A DNA stretch of 36,013 bases from positions 1 through 36,013 of the forward strand of contig JAQVOR010000022.1 of assembly GCA_028702535.1 (NCBI GenBank). The letters run 5' to 3'. Shown here piece after piece: positions 1-8,303 of this stretch. This DNA is from Bacteroidales bacterium. GTDB lineage: Bacteria; Bacteroidota; Bacteroidia; Bacteroidales; ML635J-15. Position numbers and translations under genes: made by a program. Within the stretch, counting starts at the first letter, position 1; the number at the start of each line of letters is the position of its first letter. Below the pieces are notes generated by a model. It worked only from the letters and a program-made list of their open reading frames with translations, ran no database searches and was not told where the DNA came from.

Positions 1-83
1 GAAAAACCTTGTCTTTTTTTATTACATATTGAGCTATATTTTTAAAAGAGATTACTTGCGTGATCTCATTTGGGGGGGAGATA

Positions 84-176
84 CAAAGATTGAAAGCCTG
101 TTTTTCTGCGAAAAACCTGGTCTTTTTTTATTAAATCAAATCTTTGAGCGAGCTCAGATTTGATTTAATAAAAAAA
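84..176. repeat. Nested inverted repeats next to tRNA-Pro
   Basis: Positions 123-143 and 156-176 form a perfect 21-bp inverted repeat around a 12-nt loop (144-155) that itself contains GAGC/GCTC. A second pair, 84-100 with 194-210, matches at 16 of 17 bases and encloses it. The motif at 110-134 (GAAAAACCTGG then a T run) also occurs almost identically at 1-25, a direct repeat with 109-nt spacing. The T/A-rich arms could work as a bidirectional terminator. The origin of the element is unknown. Confidence 0.7.
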
Positions 177-203
177 GCCCGACACTATCGTGTCAGGCTT
201 TTA
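171..203 (-). terminator. Rho-independent terminator downstream of tRNA-Pro
   Basis: A GC-containing stem (AGCC-GACAC with GTGTC-GGCT and a TATC loop) is flanked by A and T runs. It lies 8 nt beyond the 3' end of the minus-strand tRNA-Pro. The A run on the plus strand makes it T-tailed for minus-strand transcripts, and its left end merges with the 21-bp palindrome at 123-176. Confidence 0.75.
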
Positions 204-210
204 ATCTTTG

Positions 211-285
211 TCGGGGTGGAGAGATTCGAACTCCCGACCCCCTGCTCCCAAAGCAGGTGCGCTAACCGGACTGCGCTACACCCCG
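211..285 (-). tRNA. tRNA-Pro (anticodon UGG)
   Basis: The reverse complement folds as a standard cloverleaf. The acceptor stem is CGGGGTG with CACCCCG and discriminator A. The anticodon stem CCTGC/GCAGG encloses loop TTTGGGA, which places TGG at the anticodon. The T arm carries GTTCGAATC. CCA is not encoded. The length is 75 nt. Confidence 0.95.
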
Positions 286-439
286 AGTTTTTATAATATA
301 ATCTTTTTTAGAACTTTTTGTTTTTGTGTTTAAAAGAACAAAATCAAAATTTCGGACTGCAAAGATAAACAGTTTTTTTAATTATAAAAGAATTATTGAT
401 AAAAAATAAAAAATATTAGTCATATTTGCATTTTAATTT

Positions 440-1891
440 ATGATAAAGCATAAACTCATATTATTAATTCTTGGTGCACTCCTGATAATTGAAAGTTTTT
501 TCATGGGAATTGCCACCGCTGTTTCGGGTTACTACGCCGAATATGATTTTATATATTTAGTTTTAACCACTGGAATAACTTTATTAGTAGGCTTAATATT
601 AGTATTGCTTTTTCGTAAAACCGACAAAAAAGTAGAAAAACGTGAGGCCTATCTAATAGTAACATTTAGTTGGATTTTACTTTCATTTTTTGGTTCGTTA
701 CCTTTTTACATAAGTGGTGCAATACCTGTTTATGCAGATGCGTTTTTTGAAACAATATCTGGTTTCACAACGACAGGAGCCTCAATTTTAAACAATATAG
801 AAGAAATACCCCACGGATTATTATTGTGGAGAAGTACAACCCAGTGGATGGGTGGTATGGGAATTATAGTTCTCACGATAGCAATTACACCACTTATTAA
901 AGTTGGAGGCATGCAGCTTTTTAGTGCAGAAGCTCCTGGTATAGCTACCGACAAATTACATCCTAGAATTGCTGGTACTGCAAAAAAACTTTGGCTATTA
1001 TATTTTGGATTTACATCCGCTGAAGCAGTTCTATTATATGTTGGCGGAATGTCTGTCTTTGATGCGGTAAATCATGCTTTTACTACTATGGCAACTGGTG
1101 GATATTCAACTAAACAAGCTAGCATTGCAGCATTTGATTCGCCTTTTATTCAATATGTTATCATATTCTTTATGATGCTTGCTGGTACCAACTTTGCATT
1201 AAGCTATTTTGCAATTACAGGACAATTTAAAAAAGTATTTAAAAATAGTGAACTAAAATTCTATTTTATTATAATATTGTTGTCAGGACTTATTATTGCT
1301 TTTGGATTGTGGCATTTTATGGGAATGCAAATTGAACCAGCTATTCGTCATTCACTTTTCCAAGTAGTATCAATTATTACTACAACTGGTTATGCAACCC
1401 TCGATTACCTCACTTGGGTACCTGGAGGGTTTTGGGTGTTTATTCTTATGCTTATGTTTGTAGGTGGATCCTCAGGCTCAACCGCAGGTGGAATAAAAGT
1501 GGTAAGAATACATATCCTATTCCGAAATTCATACATGGAGTTTAAAAGACTGATACATCCTCATGCCGTGCTACCTGTGAGATATAACAAAAGCTCTTTG
1601 CCGCAAAACACTATCAATAATGTTCTTGCTTTTATTATTTTATACATAATGATTATTGCAACTGGTACGCTTATTATGTCTTTTACAGGGCTAGACCTCG
1701 AAACTTCTTTTGGTGCGGTCGCAACAAGTTTAGGAAACATAGGACCTGGCATTGGCGATGCTGGACCTGCATCAAATTTTGCCAATATTAGTGTTTTTGG
1801 TAAATGGTTTCTCGGTTTGCTAATGCTTATGGGACGTTTAGAACTTTTTACTGTATTAATTATTTTTACACGATATTTCTGGAAAAGATAA
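440..1891 (+). CDS. trkH: TrkH-family potassium uptake protein
   Basis: Membrane subunit of a Trk/Ktr-type K+ transporter in the inner membrane, 483 residues, the usual TrkH length. The four pore-loop signatures of the family are visible: SGFTTTGAS at 107-115, TMATGGYST at 216-224, ITTTGYAT at 313-320 and SLGNIGPGIG at 429-438, each between hydrophobic helices. The cytosolic NAD-binding partner TrkA is not next to it, so it must be encoded elsewhere. A weak -7-like CATATTTG lies at 421-428, 22 nt after a TTG, giving a very short leader before the ATG. The gene stands alone and ends convergent with the yciO-type gene. Family assignment is firm; ion selectivity (K+ alone or with Na+) is inferred from the conserved glycines in the filter. 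Confidence 0.95.
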   Translation: MIKHKLILLILGALLIIESFFMGIATAVSGYYAEYDFIYLVLTTGITLLVGLILVLLFRKTDKKVEKREAYLIVTFSWILLSFFGSLPFYISGAIPVYADAFFETISGFTTTGASILNNIEEIPHGLLLWRSTTQWMGGMGIIVLTIAITPLIKVGGMQLFSAEAPGIATDKLHPRIAGTAKKLWLLYFGFTSAEAVLLYVGGMSVFDAVNHAFTTMATGGYSTKQASIAAFDSPFIQYVIIFFMMLAGTNFALSYFAITGQFKKVFKNSELKFYFIIILLSGLIIAFGLWHFMGMQIEPAIRHSLFQVVSIITTTGYATLDYLTWVPGGFWVFILMLMFVGGSSGSTAGGIKVVRIHILFRNSYMEFKRLIHPHAVLPVRYNKSSLPQNTINNVLAFIILYIMIIATGTLIMSFTGLDLETSFGAVATSLGNIGPGIGDAGPASNFANISVFGKWFLGLLMLMGRLELFTVLIIFTRYFWKR

Positions 1892-1966
1892 TTAGTCTTT
1901 ATTCGATAAGGCGTTTATTACTTCCTTTGGTCGTGAGGGCTTCGCCGTTGTTTTACAATCCCTAGT

Positions 1967-2587
1967 CTACCACTCTGGCTCAACACTTCCTAAACGAATT
2001 ACTTGGGGCTCATCGTTTGTGCAATCAATAATTGTTGATGCAACATTACCGCCATATCCACCATCGATAACTGCATCTACAAGATTTTGATAATCCTCAT
2101 AAATCAATTCGGGATCGGTTGTATATTCTAATATTTCGTCATCTGCTTTTAAAGATGTTGTCAATATTGGATTGCCTAAAACATTAACAATTTCTCTAAT
2201 TATATTATTGTTGGGTATTCTGATGCCAATAGTTTTTCGGTTAGCTTTCAATATTTTTGGAACGTTATTATTTGCTTCAAGAATAAAGGTAAAAGGACCA
2301 GGTAAATTCCTTTTCATTAATTTAAAGATACTGTTATCAATAGGTTTTGTATAATCGCTTAAATGACTCATATCATAACAAATAAACGAGAAATTAGCTT
2401 TTTCGGCTTTAATCCCTTTTAATTGAGCTACCCTTTCAATAGCTTTGGGTTTTGTAATATCACAACCTATTCCATAAACAGTATCGGTGGGATAAATTAT
2501 TACCCCACCGTCTTGTAAAATATCAACTATCTGTCGTATATATTTAGGAGCTGGATTTTCCTCATACATACGAATATATAATGCCAT
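1967..2587 (-). CDS. YciO/Sua5/YrdC-family protein (threonylcarbamoyl-AMP synthase-like)
   Basis: A YrdC-fold protein of 206 residues. The N-terminal [17 protein letters not shown] matches the substrate and nucleotide-binding signature of the TsaC/Sua5/YciO family, and [12 protein letters not shown] and KTIGIRIP are further conserved blocks. Length and the motif order TIGIRIP / TTSLKADDE / VIDGGYGG resemble E. coli YciO more than TsaC, and there is no Sua5 C-terminal domain. TsaC/Sua5 enzymes make threonylcarbamoyl-AMP for t6A in tRNA; whether YciO types supply t6A in vivo is less certain. It lies 2 nt downstream of the transaldolase gene, so the two are probably co-transcribed. Confidence 0.9.
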   Translation of the reverse strand: MALYIRMYEENPAPKYIRQIVDILQDGGVIIYPTDTVYGIGCDITKPKAIERVAQLKGIKAEKANFSFICYDMSHLSDYTKPIDNSIFKLMKRNLPGPFTFILEANNNVPKILKANRKTIGIRIPNNNIIREIVNVLGNPILTTSLKADDEILEYTTDPELIYEDYQNLVDAVIDGGYGGNVASTIIDCTNDEPQVIRLGSVEPEW

Positions 2588-2589
2588 TA

Positions 2590-3246
2590 CTAATTATTTA
2601 ATTTATTATAATCATTCAGAAATTGCTCTAAACCGATATCTGTTAAAGGGTGTTTAAGCAAACCTAAAATTGCACTTAGCGGACAAGTTGCAACATCTGC
2701 TCCCATTTCCATACATTTAATAATGTGCATAGTATGACGAATTGAGGCTGCCAGAACTTCGGTTTCAAACTCATAATAGTTAAACATATCAACAATCTGA
2801 CCTATAAGCTCAACGCCGTCTGTACTATTATCATCAAGGCGACCAATAAAAGGAGACACATAAGTTGCTCCCGCTTTAGCAGCGATTAATGCCTGCCCAA
2901 CACTAAACACAAGAGTACAATTAGTTCTAATTCCCTTTGAAGATAAATATCTGATTGCTTTAATTCCGTCTTTTATTACTGGAACCTTTACAACTATCTG
3001 TGGGTGTAATGCAGCCAATTCTTCGCCTTCTTTTATCATTCCTTCAAAATCGGTGCTTATAACTTCGGCACTAACATCGCCATCAACTATTTCGCAAATT
3101 TTAAGATAATGATCAAGAATATTTTGTTTGCCTGCTATTCCTTCTTTCGCCATTAACGATGGATTTGTTGTTACTCCGTCCAAAACTCCGAGCTCTTGTG
3201 CTTCACGTATTTGATTAAGATTTGCTGTATCAATAAAAAATTTCAT
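2590..3246 (-). CDS. tal: Transaldolase, small TalC/FSA-type
   Basis: A class I aldolase of the short transaldolase / fructose-6-phosphate aldolase group, 218 residues. The Schiff-base lysine is expected at about K87 in [10 protein letters not shown]. The N-terminal [11 protein letters not shown] and VTTNPSL are family hallmarks. In [10 protein letters not shown] the residue equivalent to Tyr131 of E. coli FSA is Phe, which in this family favours transaldolase (dihydroxyacetone transfer) over FSA activity. It is the first gene of a two-gene minus-strand unit. The start region has a -7-like TATTTTTG on the minus strand (3281-3274). Likely role: the non-oxidative pentose phosphate pathway. Confidence 0.92.
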   Translation of the reverse strand: MKFFIDTANLNQIREAQELGVLDGVTTNPSLMAKEGIAGKQNILDHYLKICEIVDGDVSAEVISTDFEGMIKEGEELAALHPQIVVKVPVIKDGIKAIRYLSSKGIRTNCTLVFSVGQALIAAKAGATYVSPFIGRLDDNSTDGVELIGQIVDMFNYYEFETEVLAASIRHTMHIIKCMEMGADVATCPLSAILGLLKHPLTDIGLEQFLNDYNKLNN

Positions 3247-3273
3247 ATTATTTAGTGTTTTATAATTATTTTA

Positions 3274-3281
3274 CAAAAATA
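3274..3281 (-). promoter_or_regulatory. Candidate -7 element for the transaldolase operon
   Basis: TATTTTTG on the minus strand matches the Bacteroidota -7 consensus TAnnTTTG, 28 nt upstream of the ATG. No clear -33 TTG is at the expected spacing. Confidence 0.45.
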
Positions 3282-3484
3282 GTGGATATTTCTGAACATA
3301 CTACTAATATTCTAATAAATAATAAACATTTACACTATATTAATTAACAATAATTCAAATAAGATAGCGTTATAACAATAGCTTTATCATTTAACATATT
3401 TCTGTTAATAAAATAAATTAAATTATCGTTAGGTTTAAATAATTGTGTATATTTTCGTGAATTATCAACTAAATTTTTTGTAAT

Positions 3485-4168
3485 ATGTTATTTTTACAGG
3501 TAGATACGTTGCAAAATGTTGCTCTCACAGGCGAAGAGGGAGAACAAGTAATGTCATTTCTTGAACTAGCGGTTAAGGGTGGATGGATTATGATAGTACT
3601 TGCAGTACTCTCGGTAATCGCTGTTTACATTTTTATTGACAGGTTTATTGCAATTAGAAAAGCGTCTAAGGAGCAAAAATCGTTTATGGAGAACATTAAG
3701 AATTTTATCTTACAAGGCAAGGTCGATCAAGCTCTTGATAATTGCCGAATGAATGAGGGACCGCTTGCTAGGATGATTGGGAAAGGAGTTTCGCGGATAG
3801 GTCGTCCGCTTGGCGATGTTAACGCAGCTGTCGAAAATGTTGGGAAACAAGAAGTTGCAATACTCGAAAAGGGTTTGCCTGTGTTAGCCTCAATTGCAGG
3901 TGGAGCACCAATGATTGGATTCTTAGGTACTGTTATTGGTATGGTAAGAGCATTTTACGATATGGCATCTGCCGGAAATAATATTGATGTTACTTTATTA
4001 TCTAATGGTATTTATACTGCGATGGTAACAACAGTTGGTGGTCTTATTGTTGGGATTATTGCATATTTTGGTTATAACATTCTTGTTGCACGAGTAAATA
4101 ACCTTGTAGCAAGGCTCGAAGCCAAAACAACAGAATTTATGGATATTCTTAACGAACCTGCAAAATAA
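3485..4168 (+). CDS. exbB: ExbB/TolQ/MotA-family proton channel protein
   Basis: Inner-membrane proton channel subunit that powers TonB, 227 residues. Three hydrophobic segments are visible: about residues 30-52, 130-155 and 165-195, the last two inside the conserved MotA/TolQ/ExbB domain (GGAPMIGFLGTVIGMV and MVTTVGGLIVGI). The ATG at 3485 gives a short N-terminal extension like that of other Bacteroidota ExbB proteins; an internal ATG at 3551 is possible. It is the first gene of an exbB-exbD-tonB operon, with exbD starting 6 nt after its stop. ExbB is preferred over TolQ because a TonB-like gene follows. Confidence 0.93.
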   Translation: MLFLQVDTLQNVALTGEEGEQVMSFLELAVKGGWIMIVLAVLSVIAVYIFIDRFIAIRKASKEQKSFMENIKNFILQGKVDQALDNCRMNEGPLARMIGKGVSRIGRPLGDVNAAVENVGKQEVAILEKGLPVLASIAGGAPMIGFLGTVIGMVRAFYDMASAGNNIDVTLLSNGIYTAMVTTVGGLIVGIIAYFGYNILVARVNNLVARLEAKTTEFMDILNEPAK

Positions 4169-4174
4169 ACAAAC

Positions 4175-4582
4175 ATGGCGTTAAAATCAAGAAATAAAGT
4201 AAGTGCAGAATTTAGCATGTCGTCTATGACCGACATTGTATTTCTATTGCTTATATTTTTTATGGTAACATCGACTTTAATTGCTCCTAATGCCTTAAAG
4301 TTATTATTGCCATCTAGTGATAGTCAAACATCTGCAAATCCAATTGCTTCGATATCAATTAAAGATAAACAGGACGGAACATACAGTTATGCGGTTGGAA
4401 CAACATATTGTAATCCCGAAGATATTGAACTTCTATTAAAAAAAGAAGTTGCAGGTCAAGAAGATCCTTTTGTCTCTTTGCATGTTGATAAAAGTGTACC
4501 TATGGAAGAAGTTGTAGGCATCATGAATATCGCAAAAAACAATGAATGGAAACTAATTTTAGCAACTACACCAATAAAATAA
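4175..4582 (+). CDS. exbD: ExbD/TolR-family biopolymer transport protein
   Basis: Second subunit of the proton-driven energizer, 135 residues. One N-terminal transmembrane helix follows a short basic cytoplasmic tail. The helix carries the conserved proton-relay aspartate (D20 in SMTDIVFLLLIFFM). The rest is a small periplasmic domain (about 40-135), as in ExbD. Spacing to exbB is 6 nt, and the tonB ATG begins 2 nt after its stop, so the three proteins are probably made together in fixed ratio. Confidence 0.93.
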   Translation: MALKSRNKVSAEFSMSSMTDIVFLLLIFFMVTSTLIAPNALKLLLPSSDSQTSANPIASISIKDKQDGTYSYAVGTTYCNPEDIELLLKKEVAGQEDPFVSLHVDKSVPMEEVVGIMNIAKNNEWKLILATTPIK

Positions 4583-4584
4583 TT

Positions 4585-5331
4585 ATGCCATTTGTAAAAC
4601 AGCACATACACGGAATAATCGGAGCAACTATTTTTCTTATAGTTGCAATTCTGTTGTTATTGTTGCTAGGTTTTACAACAGCATTACCTCTTCCTCCCGA
4701 AGAGGGAATACTGATTGATTTTGGAGGCGGGGGTAATGTCAACGCTGGTGCTTCTTCATCTGCCACTTCAAACGAACAAAACTCCTCGACTCAAGTCTCT
4801 TCAAACTCAGGTGTTAACACCCAGACATTCGAAGAATCCGCCTCCATGCAATCAAGTACAACTCCCAACGCCAACAATAACGTTTCAAACACCGAAGAAA
4901 ATAAAAATAATGCAACTTCAACAAGCAATCAAAATAACAGTCATTTACCAAACTTTATGCGTGGTATGAATTTTGGCGATGGAACTGGAACTGGAACTGC
5001 TGGAAGTGAAACCGGAGCAGGAAACCCAGGAACTGGTGGTGGCGGTGATGGTACAGGAACAGGACCTGGACCTGGAGGTGTTGGCGGAAGCTTAGACGGA
5101 CGAGGAATGCTAAAAAAAGTAAATCCTAAAAATCAAGATAATCTAGAAGGACGCGTAGTTCTTAAAATAACTGTTGACGAAAATGGTAACGTTACAAATA
5201 TAAGCCTAATTAGCTCTAATTGTAATCAATGTACACAACTTGCAATAGATGCAGTAAAACAATGGAAGTATGAAAAGAAACCAGGGGCAGGCTACCAAAC
5301 TGGTACTGTTGCTGTAGAATTTAGATTGTAA
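4585..5331 (+). CDS. tonB: TonB-family energy transducer
   Basis: Periplasm-spanning protein that passes ExbB/D energy to TonB-dependent outer-membrane receptors, 248 residues from the ATG at 4585. An upstream in-frame start would overlap exbD and add residues with no likeness to TonB, so 4585 is preferred. Residues about 10-31 form the membrane anchor. The periplasmic linker is Asn/Ser/Thr-rich (about 50-125), then almost purely Gly/Thr (about 130-165), rather than the Pro/Lys-rich linker of classical TonB. The last ~80 residues form the TonB C-terminal domain (EGRVVLKITVDENGNV, then AIDAVKQWKYEKK). No transported substrate can be read from the context. Confidence 0.92.
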   Translation: MPFVKQHIHGIIGATIFLIVAILLLLLLGFTTALPLPPEEGILIDFGGGGNVNAGASSSATSNEQNSSTQVSSNSGVNTQTFEESASMQSSTTPNANNNVSNTEENKNNATSTSNQNNSHLPNFMRGMNFGDGTGTGTAGSETGAGNPGTGGGGDGTGTGPGPGGVGGSLDGRGMLKKVNPKNQDNLEGRVVLKITVDENGNVTNISLISSNCNQCTQLAIDAVKQWKYEKKPGAGYQTGTVAVEFRL

Positions 5332-5402
5332 TATTTAGTGTTTTACTAAAATTCAAAAAAAATCATTGATTTCCCTCACTCCCTTTTAAAATTAGAGTTA
5401 AA

Positions 5403-5565
5403 CAGATTTATCCCTTACGGTCGAAATGACATTTTGGTATGAGATTATAAAGTCGACGACAAATTACACACTATCTTTATTTTGTAATGTACGTGTCGCC
5501 GACTTATACATCACCCAAATAATAGTCATTTCGACCTCTGACGAAGGAAGGATGAGGAATCTGTT
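5403..5565. repeat. MITE-like imperfect palindrome
   Basis: The two ends are inverted copies: CAGATTTATCCC with GGTCGAAATGAC (5403-5430) against GTCATTTCGACC...GGAATCTG (5526-5565). A second, inner pair is TATAAAGTCGACGACA against TGTCGCCGACTTATA (about 5445-5515). The 12-bp GTCATTTCGACC/GGTCGAAATGAC arms are a dispersed repeat of Bacteroidota genomes. It contains no credible coding sequence and fills most of the gap between tonB and the esterase gene (5332-5715). It could be a non-autonomous mobile element or an RNA hairpin. Confidence 0.65.
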
Positions 5566-5676
5566 AGTTTATATTTGCAATTTTATTTTACGACCAAATA
5601 GAGATAACTGCCTGAGTTATAAAGATAAACTCAAGAGTTCTGAAATGTAATAACGAACAATTATTCAAAATCTTAT

Positions 5677-5684
5677 TATCTTTG
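5677..5684 (+). promoter_or_regulatory. Candidate -7 element for the esterase gene
   Basis: TATCTTTG is a perfect match to TAnnTTTG, 31 nt before the ATG at 5716. The -33 region is weak. Confidence 0.5.
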
Positions 5685-5715
5685 TATTACAATTTTTAGT
5701 TTAAGAACCTAATTT

Positions 5716-6681
5716 ATGAAATCAAAGAATACTATTGCGATTGGACTATGCCTTATAAGTTTTTGCTTATTTGTCCAATGTAAAACAAATGAAAACACTA
5801 CTGCAAGTAAGAAATCACAATCAATATACAATATTCTAAAACTCATAAACTTCTCTGATAAAAAATCAGACAAAGTATTAACAGATCCAAAAAGAGGTAA
5901 AAAACATTTCTCAGCAAATCGATTTGACAAAGACTTAATTATTACCGAACATAAAATAAATGATTTTAAAGCCCTTACAATTACCACAAAAAACATATCT
6001 AAAGCACATATAATATTCTTTCATGGTGGTGCTTACTTTATAGAGGCAAGCAAAGCTCACAGAAAACTAATAGAAAAGATTTGTTTAACTACCGATTATA
6101 AGATTACATATATTGATTACCCTCTTGCTCCTGAGAACGATGCTATCACAACTCACAAAATCACTTATGAGTTTTACCAAATCTTATTAAAGAAACACCC
6201 AAATGACGAATTTATTTTAATGGGCGATTCCGCTGGTGGAGGTCTTGCTTTAGCATTCTTACAATCACTTGTTACAAATAATGAGAAAACAATCCCTCAA
6301 AAAACAATTCTATTATCCCCATGGCTTGATGTTGGCATGAAAAATCCTGATATTAAAAATTATATTGACAAAGATGTAGTTCTAAATTGTCAAAGGCTTA
6401 TTAAATGTGGAAAAATATATGCAAGAGATTTAGATACGGAAAACCCCTTAGTTTCGCCTATATATGGGGAACTTAATAATCTTGGTACTATTAAAATATT
6501 TGTCAGTACTCACGAATTGTTTTATCCAGATTGTTTAAAATTAGATTCTTTAATATCTGAAGCTTCAGGTAGTATTTGTGAAACTAAAGTAATGGAAGGA
6601 ATGGTACATGATTGGATACTTTTTCCATTTGATGAAAGTGAGAACTGCATTAAAGAAATTATTGAATCAATTGAAAAGTAA
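5716..6681 (+). CDS. Alpha/beta hydrolase of the HSL-like family, predicted lipoprotein
   Basis: Esterase/lipase-like enzyme of 321 residues. The signal peptide ends in FVQC with the lipidated cysteine at C22, so it is predicted to be membrane-anchored outside the cytoplasm. The oxyanion-hole HGG is at 103-105 in IIFFHGGAYF. The nucleophile is S172 in GDSAGGG and the likely catalytic histidine is H298 in GMVHDW. The acidic member of the triad is probably E267 or D272, near the STHELFYPDC stretch where family members carry Asp. The gene is monocistronic, just after a MITE-like repeat and with its own -7 element. The natural substrate is unknown; short-chain carboxylic esters are typical of the family. 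Confidence 0.85.
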   Translation: MKSKNTIAIGLCLISFCLFVQCKTNENTTASKKSQSIYNILKLINFSDKKSDKVLTDPKRGKKHFSANRFDKDLIITEHKINDFKALTITTKNISKAHIIFFHGGAYFIEASKAHRKLIEKICLTTDYKITYIDYPLAPENDAITTHKITYEFYQILLKKHPNDEFILMGDSAGGGLALAFLQSLVTNNEKTIPQKTILLSPWLDVGMKNPDIKNYIDKDVVLNCQRLIKCGKIYARDLDTENPLVSPIYGELNNLGTIKIFVSTHELFYPDCLKLDSLISEASGSICETKVMEGMVHDWILFPFDESENCIKEIIESIEK

Positions 6682-6682
6682 A

Positions 6683-6882
6683 ATTACCAACAAGCTATAA
6701 TCACTTAATAATTATTAAAAAAAACTACCGAATACTATTTGCAGCATTCGGCAAATAATATTATTGACCTGGGATTTTTTTTAATTTTTAAGAAATTTCA
6801 TTATCACTGTTTGTTAAAGTTTTTAAGATTCCTTAGTAAAAATAACAGGTTAGTTAGGAAATTTATTAACGCTTAGTTAGTT
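6683..6882. other. Convergent intergenic spacer with a short hairpin
   Basis: AT-rich gap between the esterase gene and the PIN-domain gene, which point at each other. CCGAAT (6728-6733) pairs with ATTCGG (6746-6751), followed about 20 nt later by a T run, so it is at best a weak terminator. No gene is seen here. Confidence 0.4.
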
Positions 6883-7362
6883 TTATAAATCAAGTACTCC
6901 AAATGTTTCATTGTACGGTTTATTCAAGTCAATAAAATCAAAGTTTAGTTTCGTTTCAGTCTTAAGCAAATTATATATTTTTGAACTCTCAGAGTCTGAG
7001 GTAAGATAAGAATCTACTACTTTTAGACAATCAGCTTGTGCAAATAATTTTGTATCATTTGGGATAATATTCCTTTCTTTCAATTTCAACTTTCCTTTCT
7101 TTTGGAAAACAATTTTTGCTAATTCTCCTGTACGTTTAGAGTGGTCGAGATTAAAAGGAATTATTTGTAAATTTTTTAAAGGTAATTCATGTATATCTCC
7201 TCCAACACAATACTCTGCAATAGAAATAGTAGAAATCATCATAATTATTTCTTTTTGAAGAAAATAACGAAAATAATTATCCGCATTTTTAAATAATGGA
7301 TCTTCATCATTTAAAAATCTAAGAAAAAAACTTGTATCAAGTAATACTGCTCTATGTATCAT
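6883..7362 (-). CDS. PIN-domain ribonuclease-like protein (candidate toxin)
   Basis: A 159-residue protein with the PIN-domain pattern of VapC-like RNases. It has a strand ending in LLDTSFFLRF with D9, E50 in ISIAEY, D103 in PNDTKLFAQADC and D123 in SYLTSD. These are the four acidic residues expected to bind Mg2+ or Mn2+, so it appears catalytically intact. It is slightly longer than typical VapC (about 130-140). It overlaps the end of the upstream 260-residue gene by 11 nt, so the two are translationally coupled. No small VapB-type DNA-binding antitoxin is next to it; the 260-residue protein takes the position an antitoxin would have. The RNA target is unknown. Family assignment is fairly sure; the toxin role is inference. 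Confidence 0.75.
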   Translation of the reverse strand: MIHRAVLLDTSFFLRFLNDEDPLFKNADNYFRYFLQKEIIMMISTISIAEYCVGGDIHELPLKNLQIIPFNLDHSKRTGELAKIVFQKKGKLKLKERNIIPNDTKLFAQADCLKVVDSYLTSDSESSKIYNLLKTETKLNFDFIDLNKPYNETFGVLDL

Positions 7363-8134
7363 AAGCCCCTCTAATGTTTTTCAACCATGTTTCAGGTTCG
7401 ATATTGCTAAGCCATGATTTTTTTGCTTTATCTCTAAGTCTTTTTAAATATTGTTCATCATATTTAGTTTGATAATCAACTAATTCAATAAAACTCAAAG
7501 TAGAAGTATCAACTTCACCCGTTTCTGAATTTTGTTTTCCTGTTGCACGAATACCAAAAGCTTTATATAATATATTCTCGTCATATTGTTCTAAGAAGCT
7601 AATAGGCGTTTGAATTCTTATTGTTCCAAGTTCATCTGTTACTATATGGATATTTGCTTTATCTTTACCTCCTGCATTAGTTACCTTACCATAAAAATAA
7701 AATTCTGCGTCTGCCCAAATTGCTTCTGTTCTTATATATTGTGTTGTTTTATCAACTTTTATTTCATTTGTATTATCAAGCGATGTTTTTATATTAAAAG
7801 AATAATTCCGTTTTATAGCAACACTTTGAATGTTTTCAAATGCTTTGGCAGTTGGGATATCCAAAAAATCAATATTTTGCACTTGATTTATCTGACCTAT
7901 TATTGCATTAAAACCAATTATATATTGAATTGATGTTTTAAAAATATGTTTAACTGAACCTTCCTCAATTTTATAACTTATTGTTGGTCTATCTCTTTTT
8001 TCTCCAGGATAAAGAAGCTTTTCAGCATTTTCAAGAATAGAAATTACCTCCTTTATGTCATAATTATCAGGTAATAAATCCATGTTCCCCTTTGAACCTG
8101 TGATTCTAATTTCTATGTATCCTACTTTTTCCAC
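7352..8134 (-). CDS. Unrecognised 260-residue protein paired with PIN nuclease
   Basis: I do not recognise a named family. The protein is soluble, with no signal peptide or membrane segment. The N-terminal part (IEIRITGSKGNMDLLPDNYD, then helical KEVISILENAEKLLYPGE) looks like an alpha/beta domain. The middle includes a repeat-free basic stretch (about 110-140), and the C-terminal third is rich in Lys and Arg (YLKRLRDKAKKSW), which suits nucleic-acid or protein binding. The start is a GTG at 8134, because an in-frame stop lies 13 nt upstream; an ATG at residue 18 (8083) is the alternative. A -7-like TACTTTTG at 8146-8139 would place the transcript start almost on the GTG, so the message may be nearly leaderless. 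It overlaps the PIN gene by 11 nt. Likely partner, regulator or antitoxin of that nuclease (inference). Confidence 0.6.
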   Translation of the reverse strand: MEKVGYIEIRITGSKGNMDLLPDNYDIKEVISILENAEKLLYPGEKRDRPTISYKIEEGSVKHIFKTSIQYIIGFNAIIGQINQVQNIDFLDIPTAKAFENIQSVAIKRNYSFNIKTSLDNTNEIKVDKTTQYIRTEAIWADAEFYFYGKVTNAGGKDKANIHIVTDELGTIRIQTPISFLEQYDENILYKAFGIRATGKQNSETGEVDTSTLSFIELVDYQTKYDEQYLKRLRDKAKKSWLSNIEPETWLKNIRGAYDT

Positions 8135-8138
8135 ATTA

Positions 8139-8146
8139 CAAAAGTA
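8139..8146 (-). promoter_or_regulatory. Candidate -7 element of the PIN operon
   Basis: TACTTTTG on the minus strand matches TAnnTTTG. It is only 4 nt upstream of the GTG, which would mean a leaderless or very short-leader message, or that translation begins further in. Confidence 0.4.
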
Positions 8147-8303
8147 CTACTTTATTTTGATTTGGTAATTATTTTCAAATGTTTTATCTCAATTTTCATG
8201 TTAAGGGTCTCTCTCTTGAATGACAGCTACAATATAAATATCTATAATTATTATTAATTAAAAGAATAAACAAAAAATATTTTAGCTATTTTACAGTAAT
8301 TAC

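Noticed and set aside
2590..3246. Fructose-6-phosphate aldolase as the name of the transaldolase
   Set aside because: The FSA Tyr131 position is Phe here, which points to transaldolase.
4715..4969. Plus-strand frame within tonB
   Set aside because: Out-of-frame shadow of the Asn/Thr-rich linker.
5426..5650. 74-codon frame in the MITE-like element
   Set aside because: It spans the palindrome and has no recognisable protein or ribosome binding site.
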